Assembly: GCA_964458575.1 (NCBI GenBank)
Contig: CAYWMD010000014.1
Location: 1 to 64,000, forward strand
Length of the DNA: 64,000 bases
From: CAYWMD01 sp964458575
Lineage (GTDB): Bacteria; Verrucomicrobiota; Verrucomicrobiia; Limisphaerales; JADLHS01
Reading direction: 5' to 3'
Each line of letters starts with the position of its first letter. The stretch's first letter is position 1. The notes beneath the pieces are model-generated. The model was not told where the DNA came from. It saw only the letters and a program-made list of their open reading frames with translations, and did no database searches. The translations under genes were made by a program, and so were the position numbers. This document shows positions 59,627 to 64,000 of this stretch, piece after piece.

Positions 59627-61108
59627 TCAGAACGACCACCCTTTGCGACACTTGGGTTTCACGAACTGCGCGGCTTCGGGTGCGTTGGTGGCGCGCATGT
59701 TCGGGCCATCCCAATCCAGCTTCCGGCCGGTTTGCAGGGCCACACAGCCCAAAAGAATGATTTCCGTCAGATAGGCGGCGACGGAGAAATCCGAATAGGA
59801 AGGCTGGCCGCCTTTGCATGCGGCGATCCACTCGAGGTGATGCCGCAAATCCGAGTCACCATCGAACGGGTTGCGTGCGACGGTCTGCGGCACGGATTTG
59901 ACGGCATCGTGTTTTCCGCTATCCACCAGATCCTTTTCGCCCGCGAGCTTGAGGTGAAACTTGCCGCCGTAATCGTTGCCGGAGAAAATTTTCCCCTTGT
60001 CGCCGATGAGAATGCAACCACTGCCGGGTACCTGGCCCATCATCTCTTCCACGTCCGCAATGACGTCCTTGGGCGGCTTGTTGTTGCCGTCGTGCGCGTA
60101 GGGGTCGCCCGGCAACGGATTGCCGCCGTCATACCACCAGAATGTGAGCGGCACCAAACCTTCGCGCGCCGGGAACTCGAAACGGATTTTCGATTTGAGC
60201 GGCCAGGATTCCTTGTTCATGGACGGTGACTCGGCCTCGATCTGGGTCGGGTATCCGAGTTTCAAAGCGCGGAACGGCATGTTCGCGGTGTGGCATGCCA
60301 TGTCGCCGAGCGCACCCGTGCCAAAATCCTGCCAGCCGCGCCATGCGAAACCATGGTAATAAGGCCGTCCGCCATAGCGCGTCTTCTTGTCCGGGTTCAC
60401 CGGCCATTGATGCTTGTAGGGACGCCACTGGGCGCGGCCGAGCCACAAATCCCAATCCAGACTCGCCGGGACGGGATCTTCGCCGGGCGGCCGATCCATG
60501 CCTTGAGGCCAGATGGGACGGTTGCTCCACACATGGACCTGACGCACCGGACCGATCACGCCGGCTTGGATGACTTCCACCGCGCGGCGCAATCCGTCCT
60601 CGGCACTGCCCTGGTTGCCCATTTGCGTGGCCACGCCGTATTCCCTGGCCAGGCGGCGCAACAGGCGCGCCTCATAAACGGTCTGCGTCAGCGGCTTCTG
60701 GCAGTAAACGTGTTTGCCCAGCCGGATGGCCTCCGCGGCAATCATCGCATGCATGTGATCCGGCGTTGAAATGGTGATGGCATCCAGCGACTTCTCCTTC
60801 TCCAGCATGACGCGCCAGTCCTGGTATGTCCGGGCCTGCGGATGCTTGTCCTTTTTCCGGCCCAGGTTGTTGGAGTCAACGTCACACAGCGCCACGATGT
60901 TCTCCGCGCCGCAGCAAGCGACGTCGCTGTCGCCTTTGCCGCCCACACCGACGCAGCCGATATTCAGCTTCTCATTGGCTGAAATCCGACGCGGTTTGTG
61001 CGTGGCACAACCGGTGATCACCGCAGCGCCCGCGGCTGCGCTGGTGTATATGAATTGACGACGGGTGAAATTGGCCGAAGAGCGAGACAAAGTATGTTCT
61101 GAAGACAT
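59627..61108 (-). CDS. Gfo/Idh/MocA family oxidoreductase, Tat-exported lipoprotein
   Basis: A 493-residue exported oxidoreductase. The leader TRRQFIYTSAAAGAAVITGC has a twin-arginine motif and ends in a possible lipobox cysteine, suggesting a Tat-dependent lipoprotein. The Rossmann part has LNIGCVGVGGKGDSDVACC and the substrate loop HVYCQKPLTQTVYE, where QKP takes the place of the usual EKP. Later are SLDWDLWLGRAQWRPY and DFGTGALGDMACHTANMPFRAL. The family oxidises or reduces sugars. The ATG at 61108 directly precedes the leader. LemA starts at 61746 upstream on the same strand. Confidence 0.9.
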   Translation of the reverse strand: MSSEHTLSRSSANFTRRQFIYTSAAAGAAVITGCATHKPRRISANEKLNIGCVGVGGKGDSDVACCGAENIVALCDVDSNNLGRKKDKHPQARTYQDWRVMLEKEKSLDAITISTPDHMHAMIAAEAIRLGKHVYCQKPLTQTVYEARLLRRLAREYGVATQMGNQGSAEDGLRRAVEVIQAGVIGPVRQVHVWSNRPIWPQGMDRPPGEDPVPASLDWDLWLGRAQWRPYKHQWPVNPDKKTRYGGRPYYHGFAWRGWQDFGTGALGDMACHTANMPFRALKLGYPTQIEAESPSMNKESWPLKSKIRFEFPAREGLVPLTFWWYDGGNPLPGDPYAHDGNNKPPKDVIADVEEMMGQVPGSGCILIGDKGKIFSGNDYGGKFHLKLAGEKDLVDSGKHDAVKSVPQTVARNPFDGDSDLRHHLEWIAACKGGQPSYSDFSVAAYLTEIILLGCVALQTGRKLDWDGPNMRATNAPEAAQFVKPKCRKGWSF

Positions 61109-61179
61109 GGGCGGCTTTTTAAACCTCGCCGGGCGCTTGCACAAGCAGAAATCTTGGGTGGCCCAATGTCGGGTGCCGC

Positions 61180-61746
61180 CTAGGCATTGCCAAATTCGAC
61201 GTTCGGCACTTCCTTCACCGAGGGCGGCACGCTGAAGAATTCCTGGGGCTGGAAATTGAACATGCCCGCAACGAGGTTGCTCGGAAATGCTTCACATTTG
61301 TTCCGGTAGTCCCGGACGTTGCCGTTGTAAAACCGGCGCGCGGCCTGGATCCGGTTTTCCGTATTGGTCAGCTCGCCTTGCAGCTTGAGAAAATGCTGGT
61401 CGGCCTTGAGTTGGGGATAATTTTCCACCAGCACGAAGAGCCGCTTGAGCGCATCCACGAACTGATTTTCATCCCGCGCCTGGTCGGCCACAGGGCCGTT
61501 GTTGGCTGCACAACGGTTACGCAGTTCGGTCACGCGCTCCAAAACCTCGCGCTCGTGCGCCGCGTAGCCCTTGACCGTGGCGACCAGATTCGGAATGAGG
61601 TCGTATCGCCTTTTCAATTCCGTGTCCACATTGCTCCACGACTCCGCGATGTAGTTTCGAAGACTGACCAGCGAATTGTACTGCACCACCACCCACAGAA
61701 TCGGGACGAGCACAACCGCAGCAACGATAATGAGCAGGGCAGCCAT
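61180..61746 (-). CDS. LemA family protein
   Basis: A 188-residue LemA protein: one N-terminal membrane helix (LLIIVAAVVLVPILWVVVQYNSLVSL) and a helical coiled-coil body with RNYIAESWSNVDTELKRRYDLIPNLVATVKGYAAHEREVLERVTELR, FLKLQGELTNTENRIQAARRFYNGNVRDYRNKCEAFP and a tail SVPPSVKEVPNVEF. The family's role is uncertain; it is often beside a membrane protease or a TPM-domain gene. Here the partner is the membrane protein whose stop lies 2 bases before this start. Confidence 0.94.
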   Translation of the reverse strand: MAALLIIVAAVVLVPILWVVVQYNSLVSLRNYIAESWSNVDTELKRRYDLIPNLVATVKGYAAHEREVLERVTELRNRCAANNGPVADQARDENQFVDALKRLFVLVENYPQLKADQHFLKLQGELTNTENRIQAARRFYNGNVRDYRNKCEAFPSNLVAGMFNFQPQEFFSVPPSVKEVPNVEFGNA

Positions 61747-61748
61747 AA

Positions 61749-62429
61749 TCAGACCTTGGTAAACAAATATTCCGGCAGGCGCGAGCGAATTGCCAATAAC
61801 CGTTCCAGGTTGGCTTCGATTTCTGGCGCCGCCAGCCGGCGGTCAAACGCCAGCGCCAGCGCGCGATTCTCGATCTCGACGCTTAAATCGCGATTGGCCA
61901 GCAGGTATTCCATCATCTGCGCGTTGCAGACGTCGTACGCAAATCGCTTGTCCCGGGCCCGCACGCAAAAGCAGCGGGAGAACTCCGCCGATTCAAAATC
62001 AATGTCGTCGTAACCGAACGCCTGCGCGATTTTGGAAAACAGCCCCTCCTTCGTAACGCGCAACTCCGGGAAGCTCATCGGCAGCATCAGGATGAAAAAT
62101 GAAAAATAGTGGTGATGGGTCTGCCGGCGACCCTTTGAATCCGTCGAGTGCGTCTCGTAGTGATAATCGAAGATGAGGATTTCATTCTGTTGATATTCGC
62201 CCGAAAGCACATTGAACGCGTAACGGTTGCTGCCCTGTGCCAGGTGATCCAGAAACTCAAATCGTTCAGCGAGGTCGCGATCATCTTCCGGACTGAACCT
62301 CAATCCGAGCCGCAGCGCCAGCGCCGACAAGGCTTCCCGGCGCTTCTTCGCCGCCAGCGCGCCGAAAATCGCCGCGACCACAACGAGCACCGCGAAGACA
62401 ATGATAATAACGATTCCGCCGCCGTCCAT
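61749..62429 (-). CDS. Hypothetical membrane protein upstream of lemA
   Basis: A 226-residue protein with one N-terminal membrane helix (IVIIIVFAVLVVVAAIFGALA), then a soluble alpha/beta part (ALALRLGLRFSPEDDRDLAERFEFLDHLAQGSNRYAFNVLSG; ILIFDYHYETHSTDSKG). I do not recognise the domain with confidence; small proteins of this kind near LemA are common. The stop is 2 bases from the LemA ATG, so the genes are co-translated. The composition, with a histidine-rich loop and charged repeat, gives no catalytic clue. Confidence 0.7.
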   Translation of the reverse strand: MDGGGIVIIIVFAVLVVVAAIFGALAAKKRREALSALALRLGLRFSPEDDRDLAERFEFLDHLAQGSNRYAFNVLSGEYQQNEILIFDYHYETHSTDSKGRRQTHHHYFSFFILMLPMSFPELRVTKEGLFSKIAQAFGYDDIDFESAEFSRCFCVRARDKRFAYDVCNAQMMEYLLANRDLSVEIENRALALAFDRRLAAPEIEANLERLLAIRSRLPEYLFTKV

Positions 62430-62548
62430 ACGCCCGTCTTTTTAGCGGAGATTGTCCGGCCTGACGATTACAATTCATGGAATAGTTTCCAGATCTCATC
62501 GCCAAGCGTCGGCCGTGTCCGGCCCTTCATCGCTCGCCCGGCTGCGAA

Positions 62549-63283
62549 TCACGGCTTCGAGGGCGGGTCAAATTCGTCGAGGATGGGGGACACGATGGAC
62601 GCCCACAATTTGTAACCCGCGTCGTTCAAATGCAGCCGGTCGCTCAGAAAAAGATCGGGACGCGGCCGGCCCTCGGCATTCAGCATGGGCGTGAACACGT
62701 CGAGGTAAATCAACCGCTCCTGGCCGGCGATAAATTCGCGGATCAGGCGGTTGGCCTCCCGGGTCGGCGCCAGAAACTTTTCCCGCGAGGGGCTGGGTTT
62801 GATGGCAATGAACGCGATGCGGGCCCGCGGAAGCGACGCGTGAACCTTCGCAACGAACGACTTGAAATCGGCGAAGACCTGTTGTGGCGACTTTCCGGCG
62901 GCAATGTCGTTGTCGCCCGCGTAGAGCAAAATCAACCCAGGCTGGTAGGGAATGACGATGCGGTCCGCAAACGCCACCGAATCGGACAAATGCGAACCGC
63001 CGAAGCCGCGGAGAAAGACCTTGTGTTTCGGGAACTGGGCCGGCGCGTTCGTCCATTTCCGAATGCTCGAACTGCCGATGAACTCAACGGCTTTCGGCGG
63101 CGGGGGATTGGTCTGGTCCGCCGCCTCGAACGCGCGGATGGTCGTCTCCCAACGGTCGGGACGGAATTCCTTCGCGGCCTTGGTGGACGTATCCTGGGGG
63201 AAACCAGTCGCGGGCAGGAACGCGAGCACGCCCGCGAGCACACCACGCGGCACGAGGCGGATCGGAAAACAGCAGACTTGCAT
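62549..63283 (-). CDS. SGNH/GDSL-type hydrolase, secreted
   Basis: A 244-residue SGNH hydrolase. After a possible signal peptide (VLAGVLAFLPATGFPQ) the blocks are: block I FIGSSSIRKW, where the first serine after the glycine is the nucleophile; block II FGGSHLSDSV; block III YAGDNDIAAG with the Asn; and block V SDRLHLNDAGY with the Asp-His pair. Such enzymes deacetylate or hydrolyse esters, for example on pectin or xylan. It lies 119 bases upstream of the membrane protein gene and is divergent from nadC. Confidence 0.87.
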   Translation of the reverse strand: MQVCCFPIRLVPRGVLAGVLAFLPATGFPQDTSTKAAKEFRPDRWETTIRAFEAADQTNPPPPKAVEFIGSSSIRKWTNAPAQFPKHKVFLRGFGGSHLSDSVAFADRIVIPYQPGLILLYAGDNDIAAGKSPQQVFADFKSFVAKVHASLPRARIAFIAIKPSPSREKFLAPTREANRLIREFIAGQERLIYLDVFTPMLNAEGRPRPDLFLSDRLHLNDAGYKLWASIVSPILDEFDPPSKP

Positions 63284-63362
63284 GGCGGAATGCTGACACG
63301 GCGTCGGCGTCCACAGAAGCTTTTTCCTTTTCCGCGGATGGCTTTCGGGTATTGCTGACGCT

Positions 63363-64000
63363 GTGCAAATTCTGGATCCCAGCGAGATTCACCGCGCCGT
63401 AAGGGCGGCCATCGCCGAGGACGTGGGCAACGGAGATGTCACGTCGCTGGCGGTGGTCCCGACAAATGCGATGGCCCGTGCGGTCATGCGCGCGCGCGCA
63501 CCGCTCGTGGTTGCGGGGCTGGCGTTTGCGGAGGCGGCGTTCCGTCTCACCACACCGGCCATTAGAATCGTGCGGCTGGTGAATGACGGCCAACGGGCAA
63601 AATCCGGCCAGGCCCTGATGAAGGTGTCCGGCCCGGCTCGCGCGGTATTGGGGGCCGAGCGGGTCGCACTTAATTTCGTCCAGCGCCTGTCGGGCATCGC
63701 CTCGTTGACGGCGCAATTTGTGGATGCGATCAAAGGCACCAGCGCACGGATTCTCGACACCCGCAAAACCACGCCCGGCTGGCGGCGATTTGAGAAATAC
63801 GCCGTGGCTTGCGGCGGTGGACACAATCATCGTTTTGGGCTGCACGATTTGATCCTCATCAAGGATAATCACCTCGCATCCGTGCGCACCGCCAAGCCCA
63901 ATGCCATCGCAGCCGCCGTGAGCCGCGCGCGGTCACAATACCCGCGTCTTCGGGTTGAGGTTGAAGCCGACACCCTCCTGCAGGTGGAGCAGGCCGTGGC
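63363..64000 (+). CDS. nadC: Nicotinate-nucleotide pyrophosphorylase (quinolinate phosphoribosyltransferase), 3' end cut by window
   Basis: The reading frame from a GTG at 63363 to the window edge gives about 212 residues of NadC. Conserved parts are IAEDVGNGDVTSLAVV near the N-terminus, ERVALNFVQRLSGIASLTAQFVDAI, the active-site stretch ILDTRKTTPGWRRFEKYAVACGGGHNHRFGLHDLILIKDNH, and RLRVEVEADTLLQ. The enzyme makes nicotinate mononucleotide from quinolinate and PRPP in NAD synthesis. No ATG fits the conserved beginning, so the GTG is chosen. The last third of the gene lies outside the window. Confidence 0.95.
   Translation, partial: MQILDPSEIHRAVRAAIAEDVGNGDVTSLAVVPTNAMARAVMRARAPLVVAGLAFAEAAFRLTTPAIRIVRLVNDGQRAKSGQALMKVSGPARAVLGAERVALNFVQRLSGIASLTAQFVDAIKGTSARILDTRKTTPGWRRFEKYAVACGGGHNHRFGLHDLILIKDNHLASVRTAKPNAIAAAVSRARSQYPRLRVEVEADTLLQVEQAV

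Overview
The window looks like a chromosomal segment of a soil or freshwater Verrucomicrobiota bacterium, probably of the Pedosphaera/Limisphaera type. This is inferred from gene content, not from a phylogenetic marker. The signs are a moderately high G+C content, secreted sugar-active proteins of unusual families, several Gfo/Idh/MocA oxidoreductases with twin-arginine signals, ThuA, TIGR03790 and PEP-CTERM proteins, and many families of short palindromic repeats. There is no phage, integrase, transposase or CRISPR array.

Layout. The left edge holds a tRNA-Phe cut by the window border. From 0.2 to 13.3 kb a leftward block encodes a lipoate-ligase-like protein, a sodium:solute symporter, a GH78-like rhamnosidase, a PIG-L deacetylase, a sugar isomerase, a DegT-type aminotransferase and two large secreted glycosidase-like proteins. 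At 13.3-13.9 kb lies a DUF433/DUF5615 toxin-antitoxin pair whose toxin carries an in-frame TAA. From 14.5 to 23.2 kb a second leftward block encodes a secreted ADP-ribosylglycohydrolase with PKD/Ig-like modules, a ThuA protein, a Tat-exported oxidoreductase and a heparinase II/III-like lyase. A RelE/ParE-type module follows, then a rightward block (23.9-29.3 kb) with a kelch protein, an oxidoreductase, a GHMP kinase resembling plant galacturonokinase, and a second symporter. A secreted TIM-barrel protein and a pectate-lyase-like beta-helix protein complete this carbohydrate region. Together these genes suggest growth on plant or algal polysaccharide rich in uronic acids and rhamnose. No SusC/SusD pair and no dedicated regulator is present.

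From 32.8 kb onward the genes are mostly housekeeping: desaturase, infA, an RRM protein, leuD, a cytosolic GH20-like enzyme, a phosphohexomutase, rpe, ferritin, ftsH, tilS, a PEP-CTERM sulfatase-modifying-factor-like protein, a two-SIS-domain GKRP/MurQ-like protein, thpR, a degenerate HAD-UbiA gene, lnt, recN, an MBL hydrolase, a TIGR03790 protein, KDG kinase, malQ, another Gfo/Idh protein, a lemA pair, an SGNH hydrolase and the start of nadC.

The most unusual signal is a set of palindromic repeat families. Members lie between genes, and others lie inside coding sequences without breaking the frame: twice in lnt, twice in recN, once in the ADP-ribosylglycohydrolase, and possibly in the N-termini of two secreted enzymes. 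The situation resembles the protein-coding palindromic elements known from Rickettsia.
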